Positions 24,940 through 33,317 of a stretch of DNA of 64,000 bases are shown in pieces; position 1 is the stretch's first letter; each line of letters starts with the position of its first letter. The notes beneath the pieces are model-generated. The model ran no database searches and was not told the origin of the DNA. It worked only from the letters and a program-made list of their open reading frames with translations. The position numbers were made by a program, and so were the translations under genes. This DNA comes from Corynebacterium testudinoris (GTDB lineage Bacteria > Actinomycetota > Actinomycetes > Mycobacteriales > Mycobacteriaceae): contig NZ_CP011545.1 of the NCBI RefSeq assembly GCF_001021045.1, positions 1,302,001 to 1,366,000 of the forward strand. Direction: 5' to 3'.

Positions 24940-26352
24940 TTACTTCTTGCCGGTGAACTTCGCGGTATCGCGCAGCTCGATCGGGGTATCGCCCTCAATC
25001 TCGGAGGTGAACTGCTGCAGCTTCATCAACGCGGTGCGCGAGTGGAGCTGCTGGCGAGTGGTCGCGAGGTTGTAGCGGGTGCGCGAGACACTGTTCACAC
25101 CCCAGTTGAGCATGGAGACGAGGCGGTTGCGGAAGCCGACGAGGAAGACGACGTGCACGCCCAGCCACAACAGCCAGCCTGCGAAGCCGGTGACCTCGAC
25201 CTTGCCCATCTTCACCACGGCATTGAAGCGGGAGACGATGGCCATGGAGCCCTTGTCAAAGTACTCGAAGTCCTCGCGCTGCTCCGGGGTGGACTTGCCG
25301 GAGGCCTCGTTGACCAGGTTTTCAGCGACATACTGGCCGGCCTGGATGGCCACCTGGGCCACTCCGGGCAGACCGTTGTAGTTCATCATGTCGCCGACGA
25401 CGAAGACGTTGCCGTAGTCACCAACGGAGAGGTCCGGGTTGACCATGACGCGGCCAGCGCGATCGATCTCCACCCCGGCCTGCCCGGCGATGAGCTTGCC
25501 CAGCGGGGACGCAGCCACGCCGGCGGACCAGATCTTGGTGAAGGCCTCGATGGTGTGCTCGGTGCCGTCGTTGGCGTTTTTGTAGGTGACGGTCTTCTCG
25601 TCGACATTGGTCACCAGCGCGTTGAGGCGGACATCGACGCCGAGGCGCTCCAGCTCGCGCTGCGCGTTGCGGCCCAGGCGCTTGCCAAACGGCGGGAGAA
25701 CCTGCGGAGCGCCGTCCAGCAGAATGATCTTCGCGGCCGAAGTGGAGAAGTTAGAGTACTCGGACACCAGGGTGCGGTGGGAGAGCTCGGCCAACTGGCC
25801 GGCCAGCTCCACGCCGGTCGGGCCGGCTCCGACGATGACGAAGGTGAGCTGACGCTCGCGCTGAGCGGCATCCTTGGCCAGCTCGGCGCGCTCGAAAGCA
25901 CCGATGACGCGGGCGCGGATCTCCAACGCATCATCAATAGTCTTCATGCCCGGCGCGAACTCGGCGAAGTGATCATTGCCAAAGTAGGACTGCGACGCGC
26001 CCGCCGCGACGATGAGGGAGTCATACTCAAACACGCGATCATACGCGCCGAGCGAGGTGGTGACCAGGCGGTTTTCCAGGTCGACGTCCGTGACCTCAGC
26101 CTTGACCACGCTCACGTTTTCCTGATTGCGCAGCACCTGGCGCGTGGAGGGGGCGATCTCGCCGGAGGAAAGGATGCCGGTGGCTACTTGGTAGAGCAGC
26201 GGCTGGAACAGGTGATGGTTGGTGCGGTCGATGAGCGTGACGTCGACGTCAGCCTTCTCGAATTCCTTAGCGGCAAACAGGCCTCCGAACCCGGAACCGA
26301 CGATGACCACATGGTGGCGTCCACTTTCAGGACGAAAGGGGGTGTTAGACAT
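24940..26352 (-). CDS. ndh: Type II NADH:quinone dehydrogenase
   Basis: This 470-residue single-subunit flavoenzyme passes electrons from NADH to menaquinone at the membrane without pumping protons. It has the FAD-binding motif VIVGSGFGGLFAA (about 15-27), a second dinucleotide motif VIVGAGPTGVELAGQLAEL for NADH, and a C-terminal amphipathic/hydrophobic stretch (FAGWLLWLGVHVVFLVGF) that anchors it. Corynebacteria lack complex I and depend on Ndh. It is divergent from the ufaA-like gene and ends at a clear terminator. Confidence 0.95.
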   Translation of the reverse strand: MSNTPFRPESGRHHVVIVGSGFGGLFAAKEFEKADVDVTLIDRTNHHLFQPLLYQVATGILSSGEIAPSTRQVLRNQENVSVVKAEVTDVDLENRLVTTSLGAYDRVFEYDSLIVAAGASQSYFGNDHFAEFAPGMKTIDDALEIRARVIGAFERAELAKDAAQRERQLTFVIVGAGPTGVELAGQLAELSHRTLVSEYSNFSTSAAKIILLDGAPQVLPPFGKRLGRNAQRELERLGVDVRLNALVTNVDEKTVTYKNANDGTEHTIEAFTKIWSAGVAASPLGKLIAGQAGVEIDRAGRVMVNPDLSVGDYGNVFVVGDMMNYNGLPGVAQVAIQAGQYVAENLVNEASGKSTPEQREDFEYFDKGSMAIVSRFNAVVKMGKVEVTGFAGWLLWLGVHVVFLVGFRNRLVSMLNWGVNSVSRTRYNLATTRQQLHSRTALMKLQQFTSEIEGDTPIELRDTAKFTGKK

Positions 26353-26490
26353 GAGATTGTTTCCTCAACTGTTCTACGGGCGGAAAAGATCACCCCTACT
26401 TTAGACCCTCATATGACTAATCACAGTTCGGGTCACAACAACTGGGGTTTTCGCACGCCGCGCCTGCCGGGAATTGCCTTGTCAGATGGA

Positions 26491-26505
26491 TAGGATGACC
26501 GCTTG
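26491..26505 (+). promoter_or_regulatory. -10 box of leaderless ufaA-like gene
   Basis: TAGGAT at 26491-26496 ends eight bases before GTG 26505, so the transcript should start at or next to the start codon. No Shine-Dalgarno sequence is present, consistent with leaderless translation. Confidence 0.5.
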
Positions 26506-27785
26506 TGAGGCCCTCCCATCTCGACACCATCGACGCGCAAGCGTGGCCCGGAATCGCCCAGGTGCCTTCCGGCTTGCTTATCGACGTCCGCGCGCGCCTC
26601 GCCGAGGCTGCTTTCGCCCGCGCCTGCAGCAATGCCGGTCTCTCCCTCGATCCCGAGGGAGGAGCCGACCTTATCGTGGAACGCGAAGAGCTGTTTTCCC
26701 GCCTCGCCGCTTCCGGGTGGCTGGGTGTAGCGGAGGGCTATTTGGCCGGGGAGTGGCGGACCGATTCCCTCACCGATGTCCTGGCGGCTTTTCTGCGGAC
26801 CGGTTACCGCCCGCGCGGGATCTCCCGTGTGCCCGCGGCGGTGGGGAGCGGGGGAGAGATCCCCGCCGAACTAGTCTATTTGAGTTCCGGCGATGGCATG
26901 AGCGATTTCAGCGGTGTCTTCGCCTCGGGCGTCCCGACGACTGTCCGCACCTCTGTTCCTTCCCATGCCCCAGATGGTCCGGATACCCATTTCATCGACC
27001 TGACGACGTTCACCCCACCGCTCGGCGCCGAGCGCGGGGATTTGGGCGACGCGCAGCGTCGCACCGCCGAGATGCTTCTCGACGCCGCCCTGGTCACCCC
27101 CGGCACTCACCTCATGGAATTCCCCAGCTCCGGTGGGGCGGTGGCGATGGGTGCGGCGAAGCGGCGGGCGACCGTCGATACGCTGACTGCTGATGCCGCG
27201 CAGGCGGCGGCCGTGCGTGAACGGCTGACCTTCGCTGGGGTGGAGGATAACGTGCACACCGATGTCATTGCGCAGCCGGTGCCAGGGCCGCGTGATTGGT
27301 TGGGCCGCTACGACTCGATCATAAGTGTAGACAAGTTGGCGGTTCTCGAGCCGCGCGAACGGATCGAGTTGCTCCGGTCCTTCGACCGCATCCTCGACCA
27401 CGGCGGCCGCATCGCCCTCCAGACCCCGGTGGCGACGGAGGCGATGACCCCCGCGGCGCGCGCCGCCCTCGGTGCCCTGCGGGCCTACATCTGGCCCGGC
27501 CTCGACTATCCAACCGTCGTGGACGTGCAGACGCTGGTCGACCGCGAAACCGGGTTGCGCGTCGTCGGACAAACTCACCTCGCCGAGCACGCGCAGCAGA
27601 CCCTAGCCATGCAGCGTTCCCTTTTCGAGGGCCACTCCCGCGAAGCCGCCGCCGACGGCTTCGACTCGGTGTACCGGCGCCTGTGGAGGTACCAATTCGC
27701 CCTCCGCGAGGCGATGTTCCGCCTGGGCATGCTCGACGTCGTCCAATTCACCCTGACGCATCGCCACCGACGGGGGCGTCGCTAA
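26505..27785 (+). CDS. ufaA: Cyclopropane-fatty-acid synthase-like protein with degenerate SAM site
   Basis: This 426-residue protein has the overall layout of corynebacterial UfaA/CFA synthase: an N-terminal part with GYLAGEWRTDSLTDVL (about 78-93) and a C-terminal methyltransferase-like domain. However the usual acceptor/SAM loop (EIGCGWGG-like) reads EFPSSGGAV (205-213), and the substrate-binding YDxGNDFY-like region reads YLSSGDGMSDF (125-135). Key residues for S-adenosylmethionine binding seem to be lost, so it may be a non-catalytic relative. It sits next to ndh, as I recall for ufaA in C. glutamicum, and overlaps the convergent oxidoreductase gene by four bases. Confidence 0.65.
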   Translation: MRPSHLDTIDAQAWPGIAQVPSGLLIDVRARLAEAAFARACSNAGLSLDPEGGADLIVEREELFSRLAASGWLGVAEGYLAGEWRTDSLTDVLAAFLRTGYRPRGISRVPAAVGSGGEIPAELVYLSSGDGMSDFSGVFASGVPTTVRTSVPSHAPDGPDTHFIDLTTFTPPLGAERGDLGDAQRRTAEMLLDAALVTPGTHLMEFPSSGGAVAMGAAKRRATVDTLTADAAQAAAVRERLTFAGVEDNVHTDVIAQPVPGPRDWLGRYDSIISVDKLAVLEPRERIELLRSFDRILDHGGRIALQTPVATEAMTPAARAALGALRAYIWPGLDYPTVVDVQTLVDRETGLRVVGQTHLAEHAQQTLAMQRSLFEGHSREAAADGFDSVYRRLWRYQFALREAMFRLGMLDVVQFTLTHRHRRGRR

Positions 27786-30712
27786 GGCGTCACCACCGGA
27801 CGCGAGACCTTCTCCAACAGCACCGCAATGCTCTCGTAGGTGTGGCCAGAGGTCATCTCCAGGCCCATCTCGCAGGTACGGTTATCGGAGACGAAGGCGT
27901 CGAAATGGCCCGTGAGCTCGGCCATCTCCTCACTCGTCGCGGACTTGACCAACTCGGGGTGGAGCAACACCCGATCGCCCGCGGTACCGCAACACGTAGC
28001 CCGCTCCGGCACGACCAACTCATCCGCAGCGGCCTGCGTCAGATCCCGCAGCTGATCGTTGATGCCCATGTGCATCGTCGAACACGTCGGATGGACTGCA
28101 GCGCGACCAACCGTGCGCACGATGGGCAACCCCGGGAGCACCTCGCTGTGGAGCCACTCGACCACATCGAGGATCTGCAGCTGAGCAAACTGCTCGGCCA
28201 GCTCACCGTCCAAGGCGTGCGGCACCTGCTCAAGCAAGCCGTGGGTGCAGCTGGCGGCGTCGACGACAACCGGGAGAGCACCATTGTCCGACCACTCCAC
28301 CAAGTCGCGGGCGATCTGCTGGGCCTGGTAGTTAAAGCCCTCCTTGTAGCCCTTGGATGACCACGGGGTTCCGCAGCAATCACCGGCCACTCCCTCGGGG
28401 ATCCACACCGGGCGACCCGAACGTCGGCCGAGTTCCACCACCGACTCCGGCAGACTCAAGTGATCAGGGGAGGCATCGCCGGGTTGACCGAAGATCCGGT
28501 TGACACAGGCGGGGAAGTAGAGGGCACTGGCCCCTTCGCGCGTGGTGAGCGGGAGGTGAGAGGCGGCGGCGTCGGGCAGCGGGCCGGGCACCGTGGGCAG
28601 CAGGTCCTCATTGATGAGCGTGCGGCCGAGGTTGGCGGCGCCCCGCAGAAGGGGAGTGGGGAGCTTCTCCGCCACGCTCATACCGACGCGGGCGGTCTTT
28701 TCCACCGCGGCCCAGTTCTTGGCGGTGCTCAGCGCCACCTTCTTCGCGCCTGAAGAATGCTGTTGGGCGCGCAACTGCTTCATCGCCGCGCCCGTGTCGA
28801 TGCTGATCGGGCAGGGGATCGAACACGTCCCATCCACCGCACACATGTCTATACCATCGTATTGGAACTCCTCCTGGAGCTTCTCCAATACCTTCGACCC
28901 CTCCGGCTGACGGGCCATCTCCCGGCGCAAGACAATGCGCTGGCGGGGAGTCACCGTGATGTGCCGCGACGGACACACCGGCTCGCAGAAACCACACTCA
29001 ACACACTGGTTGATCTCCTCCTCGACCTGCGGGAAAGATTTAAAGTTCTGCAGGTGAACCAGGGGATCTCTGGTCAGCTTGACGTTGGGGGCGAGGATCC
29101 CGGCTGGGTCAAGGAGGTCCTTGACATCCCACATGAGCTCCCAGGCGCGGTCGCCCCACTCACGCTGGAGGAACGGGGCCATGTTGACGCCCGTTCCGTG
29201 CTCCGCCTTGAGCGAACCCTGATACTTGCCAATGACCAGGTCAGTGAGGTCATCGAGGAAGTTGGCGTAGGCCTCCCGCTCCTCTTCAATGTCGAATCTA
29301 GGCAGGAGGAAGAAGTGCAGGTTGCCAAAGGCCGCGTGACCCATCACCATCTCGGGGTACCCGTAGGACGCCAGTAGATCCAGCAGGTCAGCGGCGCCCG
29401 CACCGACATCGGCGGGCGGGAAGCAGACATCTTCAGTGATGAGCGCGCTGCCCTGGGGGCGATCGGCACCGATGAGCCCGAAGAGTCCATTGCGGATGCT
29501 CCAGGCTCCACGCATACCGTCCGGGGTGTCGTCGAAGCGCAGCGGACTGAGCAATTCCGCATTTATCAATACAGCTTCGGCGCGCTTGATGGCGTCGGCC
29601 AAATCCGCCTCATCCGTACCGCCAACCTCCAGCAGAAGGGCTGCGGCATTCTCATCGAAGTCGGCCCACTCGGCCGGTGCGGTGGGAAAATTGCCGACGG
29701 CCCGCTTAAGCACCGGGGCCACCAGGAGCTCGCAGGCCTCCGCGCCGGTCTCCATGAGGGCGTGGACATAGGAGGCTGCCTGGCGAAGATCGGGCAACAT
29801 CACCCACGCCACGGCCTTCTTGCGGGGCAGGGGAATGGTGCGAATAACCGACTCGGTCACGGCGCCCAGAGTTCCCTCCGACGACACCATAAGGCGCAAG
29901 AGGATATCGACGGGCCGCTCCTCATCCAGGAAAGCATCGAGCCGCAGGCCGTTGGTATTGCGAATGGAGAACTTCCGCTGAAGCAGTGCTACCAGCTCGT
30001 CATCCCCCCGAATTTCCTCCCTAAGCGCGATGAGACCTGCGTGAATTTCCGGCTCGAGGCGGGCGAGTTGCTCATCCGCGTCCTCGGCGGCGGTGTCGAT
30101 GACGGTGCCCGAGGGGAGCACGATCGTGGCCGACTCGAGGCTGTGATAGGTGTCGCGGGGGACGGAACAGCGCATACCGCCAGCGTTATCGGCGATGACA
30201 CCACCGATGGTGCACACCGATGTTGACCCCGGGTCCGGGCCCAGCATGAAGCCGTGGCGGGCCAGCACTGCCTGGGCATCACCGAGAATCACGCCCGGAC
30301 GAGACCACAGCCGAGCACCCTCATCCAGGACCTTCATTCCGCCGAAGTGCGTCTTGACGTCGACGAGGATGTCATCGGTCATCGCTTGGCCATTGAGAGA
30401 GGTACCGGCGGCGCGGAACACTAAGTGCCGGTTGTTCTGGCGAGCGTAGGCCATCAGTCCGGCCAAGTCCTGGGCATTCCGCGGCCGCACGACGACACTA
30501 GGAACTGTGCGATAGGGGCCAGCGTCCGAGGCATAGCGGACCAAGTCGCTCAGGCGGCCAAGGACGTTATCTTTGCCGACGATGCTGGCGAGTTCATCTA
30601 AGACCTGCTGAGGTGTGCCTTCGAGATAACGCTCGCTCACGGCATCAGCTTGAGACGTCGCTCCCTTGGGCCGCCCGATGGTCTGTGGTTGAGGGCTGAA
30701 GAGTTTTCGCAT
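27782..30712 (-). CDS. FAD- and Fe-S-binding oxidoreductase (D-lactate dehydrogenase / GlcD-GlcF type)
   Basis: The 976-residue protein fuses a GlcD-like flavoprotein with a GlcF-like iron-sulfur protein. Residues about 55-210 form the FAD-binding domain (GTSLNGQA, GPDPGSTS, IADNAGG), about 225-535 the FAD-oxidase C-terminal domain, about 570-640 two ferredoxin-type Cys clusters (CVECGFCEPVCP and CAVDGTCSIPCP), and the last third two CCG domains (CCGTPWSSKG, CCGTAGDR). It most likely oxidises D-lactate or another 2-hydroxy acid to the menaquinone pool. ATG 30712 is preceded seven bases upstream by TAGGGT, suggesting a leaderless mRNA. A GTG at 30721 is the alternative. It is divergent from a BASS transporter. 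Confidence 0.88.
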   Translation of the reverse strand: MRKLFSPQPQTIGRPKGATSQADAVSERYLEGTPQQVLDELASIVGKDNVLGRLSDLVRYASDAGPYRTVPSVVVRPRNAQDLAGLMAYARQNNRHLVFRAAGTSLNGQAMTDDILVDVKTHFGGMKVLDEGARLWSRPGVILGDAQAVLARHGFMLGPDPGSTSVCTIGGVIADNAGGMRCSVPRDTYHSLESATIVLPSGTVIDTAAEDADEQLARLEPEIHAGLIALREEIRGDDELVALLQRKFSIRNTNGLRLDAFLDEERPVDILLRLMVSSEGTLGAVTESVIRTIPLPRKKAVAWVMLPDLRQAASYVHALMETGAEACELLVAPVLKRAVGNFPTAPAEWADFDENAAALLLEVGGTDEADLADAIKRAEAVLINAELLSPLRFDDTPDGMRGAWSIRNGLFGLIGADRPQGSALITEDVCFPPADVGAGAADLLDLLASYGYPEMVMGHAAFGNLHFFLLPRFDIEEEREAYANFLDDLTDLVIGKYQGSLKAEHGTGVNMAPFLQREWGDRAWELMWDVKDLLDPAGILAPNVKLTRDPLVHLQNFKSFPQVEEEINQCVECGFCEPVCPSRHITVTPRQRIVLRREMARQPEGSKVLEKLQEEFQYDGIDMCAVDGTCSIPCPISIDTGAAMKQLRAQQHSSGAKKVALSTAKNWAAVEKTARVGMSVAEKLPTPLLRGAANLGRTLINEDLLPTVPGPLPDAAASHLPLTTREGASALYFPACVNRIFGQPGDASPDHLSLPESVVELGRRSGRPVWIPEGVAGDCCGTPWSSKGYKEGFNYQAQQIARDLVEWSDNGALPVVVDAASCTHGLLEQVPHALDGELAEQFAQLQILDVVEWLHSEVLPGLPIVRTVGRAAVHPTCSTMHMGINDQLRDLTQAAADELVVPERATCCGTAGDRVLLHPELVKSATSEEMAELTGHFDAFVSDNRTCEMGLEMTSGHTYESIAVLLEKVSRPVVTP

Positions 30713-30719
30713 ACCTCTC

Positions 30720-30743
30720 ACCCTAATCCTGTGGACTTACCAC
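30720..30743 (-). promoter_or_regulatory. Operator and -10 box of the lactate-dehydrogenase-like gene
   Basis: On the minus strand GTGGTAAGTCCAC (30743-30731) is followed by the -10 candidate TAGGGT (30725-30720), seven bases before ATG 30712. Read on plus it is GTGGACTTACCAC, identical at 11 of 13 positions to the pfl operator GTGGTCTGACCAC, and likewise just upstream of the -10 box. It fits LldR/FadR-type sites with one mismatch. Confidence 0.5.
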
Positions 30744-30867
30744 CGTGGGAATTAGCGTATCCCAACCTCTGGGACCATGTTTCCATCTAGTGGAACGATG
30801 CGGTATCTTGAAAATACTTCATCCACGTTTCATCTATGCCAAATCAGGAAAGCCGGGGAACATCACC

Positions 30868-31857
30868 GTGACGACTTTCGCAGATAGCCACCGCACTACA
30901 ACCGACGGCACGACGGTGGAGGACCGCTCCGCGACCCTCGCCGTTCTCGTCTTCCCCGTGGCAATCCTCATCGGCGCAGCAATAGCGTTCTTCAACCCCT
31001 CCATGATGGAACCCTTTGGGCCGCACGTGAGCACCATGCTCATGATCATCATGTTCTGCATGGGCCTCACCCTGACCATGCCCGACTTATCGACGATCGC
31101 CCGACGCCCATGGCCCATCTTCATCGGCGTAGCTTGTCAATACATCATCATGCCGCTCAGCGCTGTCGCCGCCGCTTGGATGCTCGGGTTTAGCCCCGAG
31201 CTCACCGTCGGCCTCATCATGCTGGGCTCCGTGCCCGGCGGCACCGCATCCAATGTCATCGCCTACCTGGCCAAGGGCGACGTCGCCCTCTCGGTGGCCA
31301 TGACCAGCGTGTCCACGTTGATCTCTCCGATTGTCACTCCTCTCTTGATGCTGTGGCTTGCCGGACAGTCCACCGAAGTCGATGCCATGGGAATGACGAT
31401 CTCCCTGCTCAAGACCGTGCTCATCCCGGTTTCCGCCGGCCTGCTCATCCGTCTGTTTGCCGGGAAGCTGGTGGACAAGATCCTGCCCATCCTGCCGTGG
31501 CTGTCCATCATCGTCATCGTCCTCGTGCTCATGACCGTCGTCGCCCGAAGCGCCTCCGTGCTGATCACCGTCGGATTGATCGCCGTCGCAGGTGTGGCCA
31601 TCCAGAACTTCATCGGCTTCCTCGCCGGATACCTCCTGCCCAAGGTGCTCAAGCAAGACGTGGCCTCGTGCCGAACCACGTCCATCGAAGTTGCCACCCA
31701 GAACTCCGCGCTTGCCTCCGGCCTAGCCGGCCAATTCTTCAGCCCCGAGGCTGCCATCCCCGGCGCCATCGCTACCGTCTGGTCGAACATCACCGGCGCG
31801 ATCTTCGCTGCCTTCTGCCGCCGAAACGACGCGCGAAAGGCCAAGCAGACCGTATAG
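30868..31857 (+). CDS. BASS-family (bile acid:sodium symporter-like) transporter
   Basis: This 329-residue membrane protein has about ten transmembrane segments and the BASS signatures MLGSVPGGTASNVIAYLAKGD (core loop, about 118-138) and IEVATQNSALASGLA (about 273-287). Relatives carry organic acids, including pyruvate in plants (BASS2), methionine or bile acids with sodium. Its position divergent from a lactate-dehydrogenase-like gene suggests a 2-oxo or hydroxy acid as cargo, but that is inference. GTG 30868 is chosen because the first membrane helix begins soon after. An upstream extension has no homology. Confidence 0.85.
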   Translation: MTTFADSHRTTTDGTTVEDRSATLAVLVFPVAILIGAAIAFFNPSMMEPFGPHVSTMLMIIMFCMGLTLTMPDLSTIARRPWPIFIGVACQYIIMPLSAVAAAWMLGFSPELTVGLIMLGSVPGGTASNVIAYLAKGDVALSVAMTSVSTLISPIVTPLLMLWLAGQSTEVDAMGMTISLLKTVLIPVSAGLLIRLFAGKLVDKILPILPWLSIIVIVLVLMTVVARSASVLITVGLIAVAGVAIQNFIGFLAGYLLPKVLKQDVASCRTTSIEVATQNSALASGLAGQFFSPEAAIPGAIATVWSNITGAIFAAFCRRNDARKAKQTV

Positions 31858-31894
31858 TTGTGGCCAACCACGGAGGCTCAAGGAGGCCATTGCT

Positions 31895-32374
31895 ATGACC
31901 AATCGCCAACCCACCGGAAGAGTCTCCGACGGGGAGATCATCATCAACCGCCACATCACGCACCCCGTGACTAACGTCTGGCGCTACCTCACCGAATCAG
32001 CCCTGCTAGGGGAGTGGTACGGCACTTATAGCGGAGATCCAGCCACTGGCGAGGTTCTCCTCACCACCCGGGAAGCTCCCGACCACCCCGGTGCCGCGCG
32101 CGTCCTTCACTGCACTTCGCCAGAGCGTCTCGAGGTGATGCTAGCTAGCCCCGCCGGCGAGTGGCGGCTCAGCGTTGCCCTCCAAGAAAGAGAGGGGGCC
32201 ACAGCGTTAGAGTTCCGCCAGCCAGTAGGGGAGTTATCCTATTCGGCCGAAGACCTGGGCCCGGGGTGGGAGTACTACCTCGACGCACTAGAGCTCGCAC
32301 TTGAAGGCGGGAACATCGAAAGCTTGGTCTGGGATGACTACCACCCAGCACTGTGCCCGCCCTATCGTGTATAG
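31895..32374 (+). CDS. SRPBCC/AHSA1-like domain protein
   Basis: The 159-residue protein is a START-like (SRPBCC) ligand-binding domain: ITHPVTNVWRYLTESALLGEWYG at the start is typical of Aha1/CalC-type members, and PGWEYYLDALELALEGG ends the fold. Members bind hydrophobic ligands or act as co-chaperones. No function can be assigned here. It follows the BASS gene by 37 bases on the same strand, with GGAGG-type sequence upstream, and is convergent with an amidohydrolase gene. Confidence 0.82.
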   Translation: MTNRQPTGRVSDGEIIINRHITHPVTNVWRYLTESALLGEWYGTYSGDPATGEVLLTTREAPDHPGAARVLHCTSPERLEVMLASPAGEWRLSVALQEREGATALEFRQPVGELSYSAEDLGPGWEYYLDALELALEGGNIESLVWDDYHPALCPPYRV

Positions 32375-32382
32375 ACAATTAC

Positions 32383-33144
32383 CTACAGTCGAATAGGATC
32401 CAAATAGAGATCCTCGGCATTCGTGCGGAAAACCGCCTCCACATGCTCAGGCGACACAGAATCCTGAATGAGTTGGAGGTCATCCTCGTGGAACGGACGA
32501 CGGGCCCGAGTAGACGGCAAATCCGTTCCAGCCATGAGAGCCGCGGGATTGATCTCCATGATCGCCTTCATCGCCTCAACCGCATCCACGTCGATCCGGC
32601 CAAACCCAGTGGCTTTCACTTTCACGCCTTCCTCCACGAGGCGAAGCAGATGGGGGAGACCCTCCTTGCTCATCCCCAGATGATCGATGCTCACTGCTGG
32701 AAGGTGGGCAAGAACGTCGTGGAGCTCCGGCAAGTGCCTAGAATCCACATAGAGCTCCGTGTGCCACCCCGCGACGTCGAAACAATGGCGGGCCAAGCTA
32801 TCAAGTTCCGCCAAACCGGCCGAACCGCCTCGGGCGAGATTGAAGCGAACACCGCGGACTCCCGAGGCGTCCAACCGAAGTACCTCCGAGTCCGAAATAT
32901 CGCCCGGGACCTGCGCGACCCCTACAAAGCAAGGGCCCAGCTTTCGGAGCGCCGCCACGAGGTAGCCGGTGTCGAAAGCTTGGAAAGATCCGGACACGAC
33001 CGCGCCGCCCACCACATTGAGCTCTTTCGTCCGCCGCTGGTAGTCCTCAGTGGAGAAGCTCGGCGGCACGTAACCATTGTTCGGAATGAGTGGGTGGCGA
33101 GGGTCAATGATGTGGAAATGCGCGTCGAACAGTGCCGGGGACAT
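32383..33144 (-). CDS. Amidohydrolase-2 / PDC-type metal-dependent hydrolase
   Basis: The 253-residue TIM-barrel protein carries the HxH motif near the N-terminus (FDAHFHIIDPRHP), GVRFNLARGG in mid barrel, VSIDHLGM and a closing AGTDLPSTR motif with the catalytic Asp. It belongs to the amidohydrolase-2 family, which hydrolyses lactones or decarboxylates aromatic acids. The substrate is unknown. ATG 33144 is preferred. An in-frame start at 33180 adds twelve unlikely residues. Its upstream region holds the dif-like site. Confidence 0.83.
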   Translation of the reverse strand: MSPALFDAHFHIIDPRHPLIPNNGYVPPSFSTEDYQRRTKELNVVGGAVVSGSFQAFDTGYLVAALRKLGPCFVGVAQVPGDISDSEVLRLDASGVRGVRFNLARGGSAGLAELDSLARHCFDVAGWHTELYVDSRHLPELHDVLAHLPAVSIDHLGMSKEGLPHLLRLVEEGVKVKATGFGRIDVDAVEAMKAIMEINPAALMAGTDLPSTRARRPFHEDDLQLIQDSVSPEHVEAVFRTNAEDLYLDPIRL

Positions 33145-33232
33145 AGCTTTGATTGTGTCACTTTTGGTGGGGTACCGCACCTAGACATCTGACATCAGTT
33201 CTATACGGGGGCAGGTGCAGGCCGTCCACAAT

Positions 33233-33260
33233 AAATGACATAATGTACATTATCGGACTG
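33233..33260 (-). other. dif: Chromosome dimer resolution site dif (XerCD target)
   Basis: Read on the minus strand, the 28 bp contain CCGATAA, the centre TGTACA and TTATGTCA. They match the published actinobacterial dif consensus as I recall it (TTSRCCGATAA - TVNACA - TTATGTCAAGT) at all but about five outer positions, with the inner 21 bp fully matching. The core is a perfect 14-bp palindrome at 33240-33253. It lies in a gene-free 173-bp stretch. XerC/XerD recombine here to resolve chromosome dimers, and FtsK directs it, so this marks the replication terminus. Confidence 0.8.
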
Positions 33261-33317
33261 CTGCTAGAGGGGTGTGGTCTGGGACTCGGTCAGCTAAGCC
33301 GCGAACCGCGCCTATAG

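Noticed and set aside
33240-33253. 14-bp palindrome as an ordinary TetR/GntR operator
   Set aside because: The wider 28-bp context matches the actinobacterial dif consensus much better.
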